From the NCBI GenBank assembly GCA_031269945.1, contig JAISYK010000006.1:1-64000 (forward strand): DNA of 64,000 nt, written 5' to 3'. Shown one piece after another: positions 9,826 to 19,487 of the stretch. This DNA is from Candidatus Endomicrobiellum calonymphae. GTDB lineage: Bacteria > Elusimicrobiota > Endomicrobiia > Endomicrobiales > Endomicrobiaceae. Within the stretch, counting starts at the first letter, position 1. The number at the start of each line of letters is the position of its first letter. Below the pieces are notes generated by a model that searched no databases, was not told where the DNA came from, and worked only from the letters and a program-made list of their open reading frames with translations. A program made the translations under genes and the position numbers.

Positions 9826-10280
9826 TAAATTTGAGTAATTTAAAACCTGAAAAAGGTTCAAGACATAGGAAAAAGATTGTGGGACGTGGGGTGGGCTCTG
9901 GGCATGGACGTACTTCTACTCGAGGTTGTAAGGGACAAAAATCACGTTCAGGTGACGGGTCAAAAAAAATAGGTTTTGAGGGTGGTCAAATGACTATTCT
10001 TAGAAGGATACCAAAAAGAGGTTTTAGTAATAGTAAATTTCGCAGAAAATACGAGATTGTCAACGTTGAGAAATTGGATAAATTTGATTCAGGGACAGAA
10101 GTTACTCCTTTGCTTTTGAAGAAAGAGGGTCTTGTCAACAGACCTAAGTTTATAAAAATTTTAGGAGGCGGTAAAATTACGAAATCCTTAATTGTAGACG
10201 CTTCTGCCTTTTCAAAATCAGCACTTGATAAGATTAAAGCTGTTGGCGGTAAGACTGAAATTGTTAAAAATGATAAATGA
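9822..10280 (+). CDS. rplO: Ribosomal protein L15
   Basis: L15 is a late 50S assembly protein. The product is 152 residues, with the N-terminal [17 protein letters not shown] and [14 protein letters not shown], then [18 protein letters not shown]. It is coupled to rpsE by an ATGA overlap. secY follows after 34 bases as in the typical spc operon. Confidence 0.97.
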   Translation: MINLSNLKPEKGSRHRKKIVGRGVGSGHGRTSTRGCKGQKSRSGDGSKKIGFEGGQMTILRRIPKRGFSNSKFRRKYEIVNVEKLDKFDSGTEVTPLLLKKEGLVNRPKFIKILGGGKITKSLIVDASAFSKSALDKIKAVGGKTEIVKNDK

Positions 10281-10314
10281 TAAAATGTATTTGGATAGAA
10301 TGTAACGGAGATTC

Positions 10315-11670
10315 ATGGATATGTTAAAAAATTTTGTCGATATATTTAAAATACCGCAACTACAGAAAAAAATTTTCTTTACATTGCTTGTTGTTGTTGC
10401 TTATAGAGTCGGAACTATGATTCCGCTTCCGGGGATTAATATGGAGGCAGTAAAGTCAATGTTTGCGGTGCAAAAAAATGGTTTTCTAGATTTTTTAAAT
10501 ATGTTTTCAGGCGGAGCTCTTAATAGAATGTCCATTTTTTCTCTGGGTGTTATGCCGTATATCAATGCGTCTATTATAATGAGTTTAGTACAAGGTGCCC
10601 ACGTGCTTCCCTATTTAGACAAACTTGCAAACGAAGGCGACTATGGCAGAAAGAAACTCTCAAAAATTACGAAATTAGTGACACTAGTAATTGGTGCGAT
10701 GCATTCCTTCGGGTTGACAATGGCGTTGACTAAAATGTCTACGCCAGCGAAAATGTGCATAGTTATTGATCCGTCTTCATCATGGATTATGTTGACGATC
10801 ATTACTCTTGTTACGGGGACAGTTTTGGTTATGTGGCTTGGTGAGCAAATTACAGAAAGAGGAATAGGGAACGGTGTTTCTATTGTAATTTTTACAGGCA
10901 TTGTAGAGAGACTTCCACATGCAGTGATAAATATTGTAAAACTTGTAAATGTGGAAGAGCTTTCAGTTTTTTTTGTTTTAATATTGTTCTTTATTGTTGT
11001 CGGAGTTTTAGTTTTAGTTGTTTGGGTTGAGACTGCACAAAGAAAGATTCCTATTCATTATGCGAAAAAAATTGTCGGCAGAAAAATGTATGGAGGACAG
11101 ACGTCTTTTTTGCCCATAAAAGTTGATCAATCCGGAGTTATTGCAGTGATATTTTCAGTGTCTATTTTGTCTGCACCGTTGGCTTTGGCTCAATTTACTC
11201 CAAACTGGACGATATGGAATTTCCCCTTGACAAAAAAAATTGAACAGTTGTTTAGTGGTGGGGACTCTGTAATATACAATTTAGTTTATGTGTCTTTAAT
11301 TATTTTCTTTTGCTATTTTTATAATTCTATATCTTTTAATCCTAAAGAATTGTCAGAAAATATGAAGAAGTCGGCTGGATTCATTCCAGGCATAAGACCA
11401 GGAGAACCAACTTCTGTATATATACAGAAAGTTCTGGAAAGAATTACTCTTAGTGGAGCGTTATTCGTCGCTTCTTTGGCTGTTTTGCCGGACTATTTAA
11501 AATCGGTAGTGAAAGCTCCTTTTTTCTTTGGAGGGACATCATTACTTATCGTAGTAGGTGTTTCGTTGGATACTGTTGGTCAGATAGAATCGCATCTTAT
11601 TATGCGTCATTATGAAGGATTTGTTAAAGATGGTAGTAGAATAAAAGGAAGATGGTTTAATGTAAAATAA
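10315..11670 (+). CDS. secY: Protein translocase subunit SecY
   Basis: SecY is the pore of the Sec translocon in the inner membrane. The product is 451 residues with about ten predicted hydrophobic segments; the first begins near residue 17 (LLVVVAYRVGTMIPLPGI). FSGGALNRMSIFSLGVMPYI is the plug and second-helix region, and ITERGIGNGVSIVIF and FIPGIRPGEPT are further family signatures. AACGGAG precedes ATG 10315. adk begins three bases after the stop. Confidence 0.98.
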   Translation: MDMLKNFVDIFKIPQLQKKIFFTLLVVVAYRVGTMIPLPGINMEAVKSMFAVQKNGFLDFLNMFSGGALNRMSIFSLGVMPYINASIIMSLVQGAHVLPYLDKLANEGDYGRKKLSKITKLVTLVIGAMHSFGLTMALTKMSTPAKMCIVIDPSSSWIMLTIITLVTGTVLVMWLGEQITERGIGNGVSIVIFTGIVERLPHAVINIVKLVNVEELSVFFVLILFFIVVGVLVLVVWVETAQRKIPIHYAKKIVGRKMYGGQTSFLPIKVDQSGVIAVIFSVSILSAPLALAQFTPNWTIWNFPLTKKIEQLFSGGDSVIYNLVYVSLIIFFCYFYNSISFNPKELSENMKKSAGFIPGIRPGEPTSVYIQKVLERITLSGALFVASLAVLPDYLKSVVKAPFFFGGTSLLIVVGVSLDTVGQIESHLIMRHYEGFVKDGSRIKGRWFNVK

Positions 11671-11673
11671 GTT

Positions 11674-12309
11674 ATGAATTACATACTTTTAGGTCCGCCG
11701 GGTGCTGGTAAGGGAACTCAGGCAAAAAATATTGTCAAAAGTTTTAATGTATTGCATTTTTCTATGGGAGATATGCTGAGAAAAACAAAGGAATTTGACG
11801 AAGCTATAGGTAAGCTTCTTTCGGTTGGGCGATTTGTATCTGATAAAATAGTCATTGATGTTATAAAAAAAAGACTTGAAAAAGATGACATAAAAAAAGG
11901 ATTTCTTTTAGATGGGTTTCCAAGAAATTTGAAACAAGCGGAGCAATTGGATTTGATGTTAGGGAGTAAAAATTTGAAAATTGATAAAGTTTTTTTTATA
12001 GATATAGGTATTGAAGAAGCAATTAATAGAATATCTGGAAGAAGAGTTTGTGACTGTGGAGCTAGTTATCACATTGCAATGTTGCCTCCTAAAAAAATTG
12101 AAAAATGCGATTATTGCGGAGCTGGGTTGGTTCAGAGAAATGACGATAAAGAAAGTATTGTTAGAGATAGATTTATTGTCTATAAAAAGCAGACCGAGCC
12201 TTTAATTGAATACTACTACAAAAAAGAAGGTTTGCTTGCTACTGTAAATGGATTAAGAGACGAAAAGGATGTGTTTGAACAAATATGTGATTACATTTAT
12301 AGTAAATAA
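11674..12309 (+). CDS. adk: Adenylate kinase, zinc-lid form
   Basis: Adk interconverts ATP and AMP with two ADP in the cytoplasm. The product is 211 residues, with the P-loop [12 protein letters not shown] at residues 4-15, the AMP-binding [14 protein letters not shown] around residue 80, and a lid near residues 120-155 that carries cysteines in CDCG and CDYCG. Those cysteines suggest a zinc-stabilised lid like that of many Gram-positive and anaerobic bacteria. It lies between secY and map, in standard order, with translation probably coupled to secY. Confidence 0.97.
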   Translation: MNYILLGPPGAGKGTQAKNIVKSFNVLHFSMGDMLRKTKEFDEAIGKLLSVGRFVSDKIVIDVIKKRLEKDDIKKGFLLDGFPRNLKQAEQLDLMLGSKNLKIDKVFFIDIGIEEAINRISGRRVCDCGASYHIAMLPPKKIEKCDYCGAGLVQRNDDKESIVRDRFIVYKKQTEPLIEYYYKKEGLLATVNGLRDEKDVFEQICDYIYSK

Positions 12310-12362
12310 AATAGTCGCCCGAAGCTTTAGAAAAGTTTTTGTTTTTTTATGAAGAAAAGAGG

Positions 12363-13154
12363 ATGAGATTGTTTCCTAAGGAACGAAATATAAAACTAAA
12401 AACAGCAAGAGAAATTGAGAAGATAAGGATTGCGAGTAAAGCTGTAGGGGAAATTCTCCAAAAACTTTGCGATGTAATAAAATCTGGGATAACAACTAAA
12501 GATGTGGATATTTTTGTGGAAAAATATATAAAGTCGTTGAAAATGATGCCAGCGTTTTTAGGGGTTAAAGGGGCGAGTTGTCCGTTCCCATCGTCAACAT
12601 GTGTGTCGATTAATGATGAGGTGGTGCACGGAATTCCGAGTGCTTTTCGTGTGCTTAAAGACGGGGATATAGTTTCTGTTGACGTAGGGGTGATTTACGA
12701 AGGTTATTATGGTGATGCGGCAAGGACGTATGCAGTTGGGAGTATCTCTAGTACGGCAAATAAGCTTATTAATATCACGGAGATGTCTTTAAATAAAGGG
12801 ATTGTAGAGATGTTGCCGGGGAAAAGACTTGGTGATGTTTCTTACATTATACAGAGGACTGTAGAAGATGTTGGATTTTCGGTTGTAAGAGATTTTGTTG
12901 GACATGGAATTGGGAGGTGTTTACATGAAGAGCCTCAAATTCCAAATTTTGGAAAACCTAATACAGGTATAAAATTGCTATCGGGTATGGTACTTGCGAT
13001 AGAGCCTATGGTTAATGCTGGAAGTCATGAGGTTTGCACAGCAGATGAAGATGACGGTTGGACTATTGTTACGAAAGACGGAAGTTTAAGTGCACATTTT
13101 GAACATACTATCGCAATAACAGAAGATGGTTGTGAAATTTTGACAAAGGTATAA
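12363..13154 (+). CDS. map: Methionine aminopeptidase, type I
   Basis: Map removes the initiator methionine from new proteins. The metal ligands expected in the family can be placed in [16 protein letters not shown] (two Asp), [16 protein letters not shown] (His), EPMVN (Glu) and the final SAHFEHT (Glu). The start is uncertain: ATG 12363 gives 263 residues but abuts AAAGAGG, while TTG 12369 is better spaced and would drop only two residues. It follows adk by 53 bases and is three bases from infA. Confidence 0.95.
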   Translation: MRLFPKERNIKLKTAREIEKIRIASKAVGEILQKLCDVIKSGITTKDVDIFVEKYIKSLKMMPAFLGVKGASCPFPSSTCVSINDEVVHGIPSAFRVLKDGDIVSVDVGVIYEGYYGDAARTYAVGSISSTANKLINITEMSLNKGIVEMLPGKRLGDVSYIIQRTVEDVGFSVVRDFVGHGIGRCLHEEPQIPNFGKPNTGIKLLSGMVLAIEPMVNAGSHEVCTADEDDGWTIVTKDGSLSAHFEHTIAITEDGCEILTKV

Positions 13155-13156
13155 AA

Positions 13157-13375
13157 ATGCTTAAAGAAAACAAAATTATTGTGGAAGGGAAAATTATAGA
13201 ATCTCTACCAAATACTGTGTTTAGAGTGAAAATTGATGAAGAACGTATAATTTTAGCGCATATGTGTGGCAAAATGAGGATGAATTATATAAAAATTCTT
13301 CCAGGAGATAGAGTAAAGGTTGAGCTTTCGCCTTACGATTTGACAAGAGGTAGGATAACGTACAGAGAAAAATGA
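13157..13375 (+). CDS. infA: Translation initiation factor IF-1
   Basis: IF-1 occupies the 30S A site during initiation. The product is 72 residues, an OB fold of normal length. It contains [19 protein letters not shown], then [19 protein letters not shown], and ends [12 protein letters not shown]. It starts three bases after map, so the two are almost certainly co-translated. Confidence 0.97.
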   Translation: MLKENKIIVEGKIIESLPNTVFRVKIDEERIILAHMCGKMRMNYIKILPGDRVKVELSPYDLTRGRITYREK

Positions 13376-13473
13376 AAATTATTTTGGAACTTTAGAAAGT
13401 AGGTGGATTTGAAGAGTATAGTGAGTATGATAAATTTAAAGATTTCATATATAGAAATATAGTGGGGTGTGAG

Positions 13474-13587
13474 ATGAAAGTCAGAGCATCGGTGAAACCG
13501 ATTTGCCAAAAATGTAGAATAATAAAACGCAGAGGCGTCTTAAGAGTGACCTGTTTAAACCCGAAACATAAACAGAGACAGGGATAG
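13474..13587 (+). CDS. rpmJ: Ribosomal protein L36, zinc type
   Basis: I found this 37-codon gene by reading the gap between infA and rpsM. It starts [15 protein letters not shown] and ends NPKHKQRQG. The pattern C-x2-C, then C-x4-H, is the zinc ribbon of the cysteine-containing form of L36. GGGGTGTGAG precedes ATG 13474. Position between infA and rpsM is the conserved one. Confidence 0.96.
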   Translation: MKVRASVKPICQKCRIIKRRGVLRVTCLNPKHKQRQG

Positions 13588-13685
13588 GTTGCAAGTCGTA
13601 AATGCAGTATCTTGATTTGTTATTTTTTGATATATTTGGTAGTGTGGACAGGAAAAATAAAGGTATGAATTTGGAGGACGGATAA

Positions 13686-14078
13686 ATGGCTCGTGTAGCT
13701 GGAGTGAATTTGCCAAAGAGCAAAAGGCTTGATATAGCGTTAAGATATATTTATGGTATCGGACCTGCCGTATCGAACGAAATTATTGCAGTGCTTTCAT
13801 TGGATCCTAGCAAAAGAGTTGAAGATTTAACGGAGGAAGAAGTTAATAGAATAAACAATCTTATATCAAGAAATCTAAAAATTGAAGGAGATCTCAGAAG
13901 AGAGATTCAATCAAATATCAAGCGGCTTATAGAGATAGGGAGTTATAGAGGGTCACGCCATAGAAAGAATCTTCCTGTAAGAGGACAAAGATCTAAAACT
14001 AATGCACGCACGAGGCGTGGAAAAAGAAAAACTGTGGGGTCTGGCAAGGCTTCGGTGCCAGGTAAGAGAAGAGGGTAG
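13686..14078 (+). CDS. rpsM: Ribosomal protein S13
   Basis: S13 forms intersubunit bridges in the 30S head. The product is 130 residues, a little longer than usual at the C-terminus. It starts [15 protein letters not shown] and contains [11 protein letters not shown] and the C-terminal [22 protein letters not shown]-type basic tail. GGAGGACG lies just upstream of ATG 13686. Confidence 0.97.
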   Translation: MARVAGVNLPKSKRLDIALRYIYGIGPAVSNEIIAVLSLDPSKRVEDLTEEEVNRINNLISRNLKIEGDLRREIQSNIKRLIEIGSYRGSRHRKNLPVRGQRSKTNARTRRGKRKTVGSGKASVPGKRRG

Positions 14079-14157
14079 TTAAGAACGAATATATTTAATT
14101 TTTGGAATATTGTGAAGTTTGAATTTAGAAAAATGTTTTGATATATACGGAGGAAGT

Positions 14158-14550
14158 ATGTCTGAAGGGAAAAGAGTCGGCGGGGCTAAAAGGAAAAAGT
14201 ATATTGGCGGAGTGGCAAAAGCTTATATATTGTCGACGTTTAATAATACTATCGTTAACATAGCAGATGAAAAAGGCAATACATTAACTTGGGCATCGGC
14301 TGGTGGTTATGGATTTAAAGGCACCAAAAAAGGGACTCCTTTTGCGGCACAGATGACTGCGGTTGCTGTGGGTAAAAAAGCTTTGGATATGGGCGTAAAA
14401 CAAGTTGCAGTTTTTGTGAATGGTCCGGGACCTGGTAGAGAAACGGCTATAAGAGGTTTGCAGGGTTCTGGTCTTGGCATAACTGCTATAAAAGATGTTA
14501 CTCCGGTTCCTCATGATGGATGTCGTCCGTCAAAACTGAGGAGAGTATAA
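14158..14550 (+). CDS. rpsK: Ribosomal protein S11
   Basis: S11 lines the mRNA exit site. From ATG 14158 the product is 130 residues, with GGAGGAAG directly upstream; the open frame back to 14119 is not S11-like. Conserved parts are [36 protein letters not shown] (the rRNA-binding loop) and the end [16 protein letters not shown]. Confidence 0.97.
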   Translation: MSEGKRVGGAKRKKYIGGVAKAYILSTFNNTIVNIADEKGNTLTWASAGGYGFKGTKKGTPFAAQMTAVAVGKKALDMGVKQVAVFVNGPGPGRETAIRGLQGSGLGITAIKDVTPVPHDGCRPSKLRRV

Positions 14551-14759
14551 CATAACATAAATTTAAATATATAAGAGATGGTGTTATTGTATTTGTTCTT
14601 TCTTGTATGTGATGTCTGTTTACATCTTGATTGTTTCGCAGTTTTTACTGGTTTTTATATATTCGTTGCAGGATTGTCGAAAAAAGGGAAGATGCAGGGT
14701 ATAACAAAACGTATGCCAGTCAAAATTAATCGATCGTAAACCTTGGAGGGTTATGATAA

Positions 14760-15398
14760 ATGTCACGTTACTTAGGCTCAGCATGTAAGTTATGTCGTCG
14801 TGAAAAGGGAAAACTTTTTTTAAAAGGTGAGAAGTGTTCTGCAAATTGTACTCTTGATAAAAAAAGAGGTAAAAATAGTCCGGGCCAGCAGCAGCATGGT
14901 TCTGCAAGAATGAAAGTGTCTGATTACGCAAAGCGTTTGCGCGAAAAGCAGAAAGCAAGAAGGATATATGGCTTGACTGAAGAACAATTTAGTCACTACT
15001 ATAAAATAGCTGAGAAAATGAAAGGCTCCACTGGTGATAACTTGATTAAGCTTCTTGAGTTAAGGCTTGATAGTGTGGTCTATCGTTTGGGGCTTGCTTT
15101 ATCTAAAAGGATGGCAAGACAGGTCGTAAATCATGGTAATGTTTTAGTTAATGAAAGAAAGATAGATGTGCCTCGCTATCAGTTAAAAGTTGGCGATGTT
15201 GTAACGATTTCTGAAAAATATAAATCGTCAAATGCGATTATAAAAAAACTTTTTGAGAAAACAACGTCAAGTATTCCTATGTGGCTTAGTTTTGATAAAA
15301 ATAAAGCTATCGGAACGGTTTTAAGCGATCCTTCGCTTACCAGCGAGGGTTCTTGTCTTATAAATAGTCAACTTATTGTTGAGTACTATTCAAAATAA
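14760..15398 (+). CDS. rpsD: Ribosomal protein S4
   Basis: S4 nucleates 30S assembly and in many bacteria regulates the alpha operon. The product is 212 residues. The N-terminal 45 residues contain CKLCRREKG and two further cysteines, the zinc-finger form. The S4 RNA-binding domain follows with LRLDSVVYRLGLALSKRMAR near residue 100. TGGAGGG precedes ATG 14760. The 209-base gap after rpsK contains no gene that I can recognise. Confidence 0.97.
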   Translation: MSRYLGSACKLCRREKGKLFLKGEKCSANCTLDKKRGKNSPGQQQHGSARMKVSDYAKRLREKQKARRIYGLTEEQFSHYYKIAEKMKGSTGDNLIKLLELRLDSVVYRLGLALSKRMARQVVNHGNVLVNERKIDVPRYQLKVGDVVTISEKYKSSNAIIKKLFEKTTSSIPMWLSFDKNKAIGTVLSDPSLTSEGSCLINSQLIVEYYSK

Positions 15399-15440
15399 AC
15401 TAACAGCCAATAAGGCTTGTCAAATGAGGTTATAGATATA

Positions 15441-16415
15441 ATGAAAGAAGTTCAGGACTTGGAAAAATTACGGAAACTCGTTTTAGATGAAGAGACTGCT
15501 ACGAAATTTTATGGTCGTTTTGTTGTAGAACCTTTTGATCGCGGCTATGGCCATACGATAGGCAATTCATTAAGAAGAATTCTTCTTTCGGGTCTTGAGG
15601 GAGCGGCTATTACTTCTGTAAAGATTGCTGGAGTTTTTCACGAATTTGCGGTCTTAGAGGGCGTGAAAGAAGATGTTGCTAATATCATTTTAAATTTGAA
15701 AAAAATAAGAGTTAAACTTAGTTCCACAAAATCGGAAATACTTTATTTAAAAGTTAAAAAGAGCGGAAAAGTGATTGCGAAAGATATTGAACTTAAGGCA
15801 GGCGTTGAGATAGTGAATCCAGAACAGGAAATTGCGAATATTGATCCCGGAACATCACTTGAAATGGAGTTAAAAGTTTCTTTGGGAAAAGGGTATGTTC
15901 TTGCTGAAGAAATGGAGTCAAACGATAATTGTTCCGTTGGAACTATAGCAATTGACTCGTTGTTTTCTCCGGTGATAAAAGTTAATTACGAAGTCGAAAA
16001 TACACGTGTGGAACAATTCCTTAGCTACGATAGGCTTGTCATGGAGGTATGGACAGATGGTACTAAGTCTCCTCGTAATGTTTTGGCTCAGTCGGCAGAT
16101 ATATTAAAAAAAAGCCTTGCTACTTTTAGTGAAGGGACAGTTGGGCACGACGGTGTTACTGAAGAAGAAACTTATGGAAATAAAAATGAGGAAATTTTTA
16201 GTCGATCAATAAGTGTTATGAATCTTTCTACTAGAGTGTTGAATGGACTAAAAAACGCTGGTGTTGCGACTATAAGAGATATTGTTAAGCTAAATGAAGG
16301 AAATTTATTGGATTTTGACAATTTCGGAGAACGTTCACTTGAAGAGGTTAAGGACAGACTTGAAAAGTTAAATTTATCGCTTGGAATGGAAATTGATAAG
16401 GGAGTAGAAAAATGA
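15441..16415 (+). CDS. rpoA: RNA polymerase alpha subunit
   Basis: Alpha dimerises to start RNA polymerase assembly, and its C-terminal domain touches promoters and activators. From ATG 15441 the product is 324 residues; an in-frame TTG at 15417 is poorly spaced from any binding site. The N-terminal domain shows FVVEPFDRGYGHTIGNSLRR around residue 25 and the C-terminal domain (about 250-315) has LSTRVLNGLKNAGVATI and GERSLEEVKDRL. It overlaps rplQ by four bases. Confidence 0.97.
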   Translation: MKEVQDLEKLRKLVLDEETATKFYGRFVVEPFDRGYGHTIGNSLRRILLSGLEGAAITSVKIAGVFHEFAVLEGVKEDVANIILNLKKIRVKLSSTKSEILYLKVKKSGKVIAKDIELKAGVEIVNPEQEIANIDPGTSLEMELKVSLGKGYVLAEEMESNDNCSVGTIAIDSLFSPVIKVNYEVENTRVEQFLSYDRLVMEVWTDGTKSPRNVLAQSADILKKSLATFSEGTVGHDGVTEEETYGNKNEEIFSRSISVMNLSTRVLNGLKNAGVATIRDIVKLNEGNLLDFDNFGERSLEEVKDRLEKLNLSLGMEIDKGVEK

Positions 16416-16765
16416 TAAAAACTTATAATGGGAGCAAACTTGGCATTACAAGTTCGCACAAAAAGGCTTTACTTCGCAATTTGGCAACTAATTTGTTTCT
16501 TTATGAAAAAATAATAACTACGCTTTCTAAAGCAAAAGAGCTTGCGAGATATTCTGAGAAGCTTATAACGAAAGCGAGGAAGTCTAATTTAAGTGCTATA
16601 CGTGCGTTAAATGGCGAAATAAATAGTAAAAATGTTGTTAAAAAAATTTTTGACGTCTTAGTCCCAAGATATAAAGAAAGACGTGGTGGCTATACTCAGA
16701 TTTTTAAATTGGGATTTAGACGTGGTGATAGTTCGGAACTTACCGTGGTAAAACTAGTGAATTAA
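16412..16765 (+). CDS. rplQ: Ribosomal protein L17
   Basis: L17 lies at the tunnel exit. The product is 117 residues, with SSHKKALLRNLATNLFLYE, KIITTLSKAKELARYSEKLI and the tail YTQIFKLGFRRGDSSELTV-type. It overlaps rpoA by ATGA and closes the ribosomal cluster. 103 non-coding bases separate it from mreB; I see no clear terminator in them. Confidence 0.97.
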   Translation: MIKTYNGSKLGITSSHKKALLRNLATNLFLYEKIITTLSKAKELARYSEKLITKARKSNLSAIRALNGEINSKNVVKKIFDVLVPRYKERRGGYTQIFKLGFRRGDSSELTVVKLVN

Positions 16766-16868
16766 GTTTTATGTTGAATTTATTATAAAAATCGCATTGG
16801 TATGGGTTATTGCTTTTGGTTTAATTGCAATATGTTTTATTTTTTAAATTAGTTTTTTGAGGTGTCAG

Positions 16869-17894
16869 ATGTTCAACTATATTTTAGGCTTGTTTTCAAA
16901 CGATATGGGCATCGATTTAGGAACGGCTTCGGTGCTCGTTTTCATTAAGGGGCAAGATATTGTTTTGAGTGAACCTTCTGTTGTGGCTATGGAACGAGAT
17001 ACTAAGCACGTTTTAGCCATTGGCAAAGAAGCAAAAAAAATGCTGGGAAAAACCCCTACTAATATTATCGCCGTAAGACCTTTGAGGAACGGCGTTATTG
17101 CAGATTTTGAAGCTACCGAGAGGATGATAAGGTATTTTATAAAAAAAGTTCACAAAAAAAGAACATTGCTTCATCCTAGGGTAGTTATAGGGGTTCCTTC
17201 TGGGATTACTGAAGTTGAAAGAAGGGCTGTTAGAGAATCTGCGGAGCAAGCTGGGGCCAGGGAAGTTTATCTTATTGACGAACCTATGGCAGCGGCTATC
17301 GGAGCTGGTGTTTCTATTCAAGAACCTCAAGGAAGCATGATAGTTGATATAGGTGGAGGCACGACTGAAATTGCCGTTATATCTTTAGGGGGTATGGTCG
17401 TTGCAAAGTCGCTTGAGGTTGCGGGTGATAATATGGACGAAGCTTTAGTTCAATATTTTAGGCGCAAAAGTAATCTTACAATAGGCGAAAATACGGCTGA
17501 AGAAGTTAAAATTAGAATAGGTTCTGCATTCCCTCTTGAAAAAGAAATATCAATTGACGTTAAAGGTAGAAACCTTCTTACAGGTCTTCCCAAAACGGTT
17601 AGTATTAACTCAGGAGAAGTTAGAACTGCTTTATCAGATCCTATCAAGAAGATAGTAGAAGTTATAAGAAATGTTCTTGAAGAAACTCCAGCAGAGCTTG
17701 CCGCTGACCTTGTTGACCGTGGAATAATATTAAGCGGAGGAGGTTCTCTTATAAAAGGACTTCCGGAACTTTTGGCACAGGAAACTGAACTTCCCGTAAA
17801 ACGAGCAGATGATCCGCTTACGTGCGTGGTAAGAGGAACGGGTTCATATTTGGAAGAATTAGACAATATAAAAAAATCTAAAAAAAATATATAA
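16869..17894 (+). CDS. mreB: Rod shape-determining protein MreB
   Basis: MreB is the bacterial actin that steers side-wall synthesis. From ATG 16869, six bases after the binding site TGAGGTG, the product is 341 residues. It has the phosphate-1 motif [12 protein letters not shown] near residue 13, [13 protein letters not shown] near residue 138, [18 protein letters not shown] (phosphate 2) near residue 160, and [16 protein letters not shown] (adenosine motif) near residue 288. It heads a compact mreB-mreC-mreD-PBP2-rodA set, which implies a rod-shaped cell at some stage. Confidence 0.97.
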   Translation: MFNYILGLFSNDMGIDLGTASVLVFIKGQDIVLSEPSVVAMERDTKHVLAIGKEAKKMLGKTPTNIIAVRPLRNGVIADFEATERMIRYFIKKVHKKRTLLHPRVVIGVPSGITEVERRAVRESAEQAGAREVYLIDEPMAAAIGAGVSIQEPQGSMIVDIGGGTTEIAVISLGGMVVAKSLEVAGDNMDEALVQYFRRKSNLTIGENTAEEVKIRIGSAFPLEKEISIDVKGRNLLTGLPKTVSINSGEVRTALSDPIKKIVEVIRNVLEETPAELAADLVDRGIILSGGGSLIKGLPELLAQETELPVKRADDPLTCVVRGTGSYLEELDNIKKSKKNI

Positions 17895-17983
17895 GTTAAT
17901 TAATTGATTTCAGGTTATTGAAATTTTCTGGAAGTTGTTTGGCGAAAGTAATGGGAATTAGTTTATAAGGGTGTTTATACTTT

Positions 17984-18838
17984 GTGCTGAATTTTTATAA
18001 AATGTGCCGTCGCCGAAAAAAAAAATATGAAAATATAACGTTTTTGATTCTTCTCTCGATTAGTTTTTCTTTTATAATTTGGAGATTTACTCCTACCGTA
18101 AAACTTATAAAAAATCTTGTCTATTGTTTCTCTTATTCAAGTCTCAGTTTGGTAGACTATGTTTTTTACTCTTCTGAAAATCTTACAAAAGGCATTAAAT
18201 CTATCATTTGTACGAGTCGTGAAAATGTCGCGTATAAGCAAAAAAATCTGGAACTGACTGATAAACTTCGCAATTATGATGCTATGGTTAGAAAGTATGA
18301 TGATTTGTTAAAACTTTTTAAATTAACAAAAGTAAAAAATACTATATCTGTGTTTGCTAGGATTTCTATTAGAGATCCAAATAAATGGTATAGATGGTTT
18401 ATAATAAATAAGGGGGAAAAAGATGGTTTGTATAATGAGCTTCCAGTATTAGTGTTTAGTAAAAAAAAGGGGGCACTCTGTGCAGTTGGTAGGATAGTAG
18501 AAACATATGGTTCTTCATCTAAAGTAGCTTTGATAACAAATGCAGCTTATGCTTTTCCTGTAGAGATTAAAGGTAAAGGCGTTAATTGTCTTGCTGAAGG
18601 ACTTGATTTAAATTTATTGAGAATTACTTATATTCCTTGTGATGCGGATGTTAAAGCGGGTGATGAAGTTGTTGTAAGCGAATTAAGTTCTGTTTTTCAT
18701 AAAGATACCCCCGTAGGTGTTATTACTAATGTATCGAAAGAACCATCTGTGGATTTTAAAACTGCTATGGCTAAAGTTTTTTTTGAAACTGATATTATTT
18801 ATGAGGCAGTTATTCTCATTCCTGAAATAAAAATATGA
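17984..18838 (+). CDS. mreC: Rod shape-determining protein MreC
   Basis: MreC links MreB to the periplasmic wall synthases. The product is 284 residues: a short basic N-terminus, one membrane helix around residues 20-36 (ITFLILLSISFSFIIWRF), a coiled-coil stretch near 70-110, and a beta-rich C-terminal domain with the typical DGLYNELPVLVF, ALITNAAYAFPVEI and AGDEVVVSELSSVF. GTG 17984 is the start assumed; ATG 18002 is possible. It overlaps mreD by four bases. Confidence 0.92.
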   Translation: MLNFYKMCRRRKKKYENITFLILLSISFSFIIWRFTPTVKLIKNLVYCFSYSSLSLVDYVFYSSENLTKGIKSIICTSRENVAYKQKNLELTDKLRNYDAMVRKYDDLLKLFKLTKVKNTISVFARISIRDPNKWYRWFIINKGEKDGLYNELPVLVFSKKKGALCAVGRIVETYGSSSKVALITNAAYAFPVEIKGKGVNCLAEGLDLNLLRITYIPCDADVKAGDEVVVSELSSVFHKDTPVGVITNVSKEPSVDFKTAMAKVFFETDIIYEAVILIPEIKI

Positions 18839-19332
18839 AAAAAATAGTTTATTATCTCTTTCTTTATGTTTTTTTTTCTATGTTTCAATTTATTTTTGGC
18901 AGATATGTAAACGTTTTTGGAATTTTTCCGAATCTTATATTGATTGTTGTCGTATACCTCGGTGGCTTAGGAAGAATAATATACGTAGAATTAATAGGCT
19001 TTTTATTTGGTTTAATGTGGGATGTTTTTTCAGTTGATATTTTCGGTGTAAGAGCGTTAATGTTTACAGTTATAGGATATCTTGTTGGTAAATTTTGCGG
19101 AGATTTCAATTTTGACAAAATTTTCGCTCAATTTGTAGTTGTCCTTTTTGCGAACGTAGTTTATTGGTTTTGTTTTGAGTTAATTCACTTTATTATTATA
19201 GGGAAAGTGAATTACATGCTTTTTTTTGTCGATGTATTATGTTGTATGAAAATTATCGTGACAGTTTTAGCTACTCCTATAGTGTTTTATGTTTTAGGAT
19301 TGACAGATGACAAACGGTGCGTAGCAAAATAG
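18835..19332 (+). CDS. mreD: Rod shape-determining protein MreD
   Basis: MreD is a small integral membrane protein of the elongasome. The product is 165 residues, strongly hydrophobic with about five membrane segments, and contains FGIFPNLILIVVVYLG and GLMWDVFSVDIFGVRAL, which matches the family pattern. The assignment rests on this and on position, with an ATGA overlap to mreC. 155 bases separate it from the PBP2 gene. Confidence 0.88.
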   Translation: MKKIVYYLFLYVFFSMFQFIFGRYVNVFGIFPNLILIVVVYLGGLGRIIYVELIGFLFGLMWDVFSVDIFGVRALMFTVIGYLVGKFCGDFNFDKIFAQFVVVLFANVVYWFCFELIHFIIIGKVNYMLFFVDVLCCMKIIVTVLATPIVFYVLGLTDDKRCVAK

Positions 19333-19487
19333 CACATAAAATTAATAGTTAAGGCAAAAAATATATAGTTGTCAGAAAACAGTAAAGGTTGTATTCAAAT
19401 TGACGATGTTTGCGTTTCTTTTTTTTTGATTATAAATGAATTTTATAGGAAATTTAAGCATTACTTAAATTGAGTGGCAATTATAAA

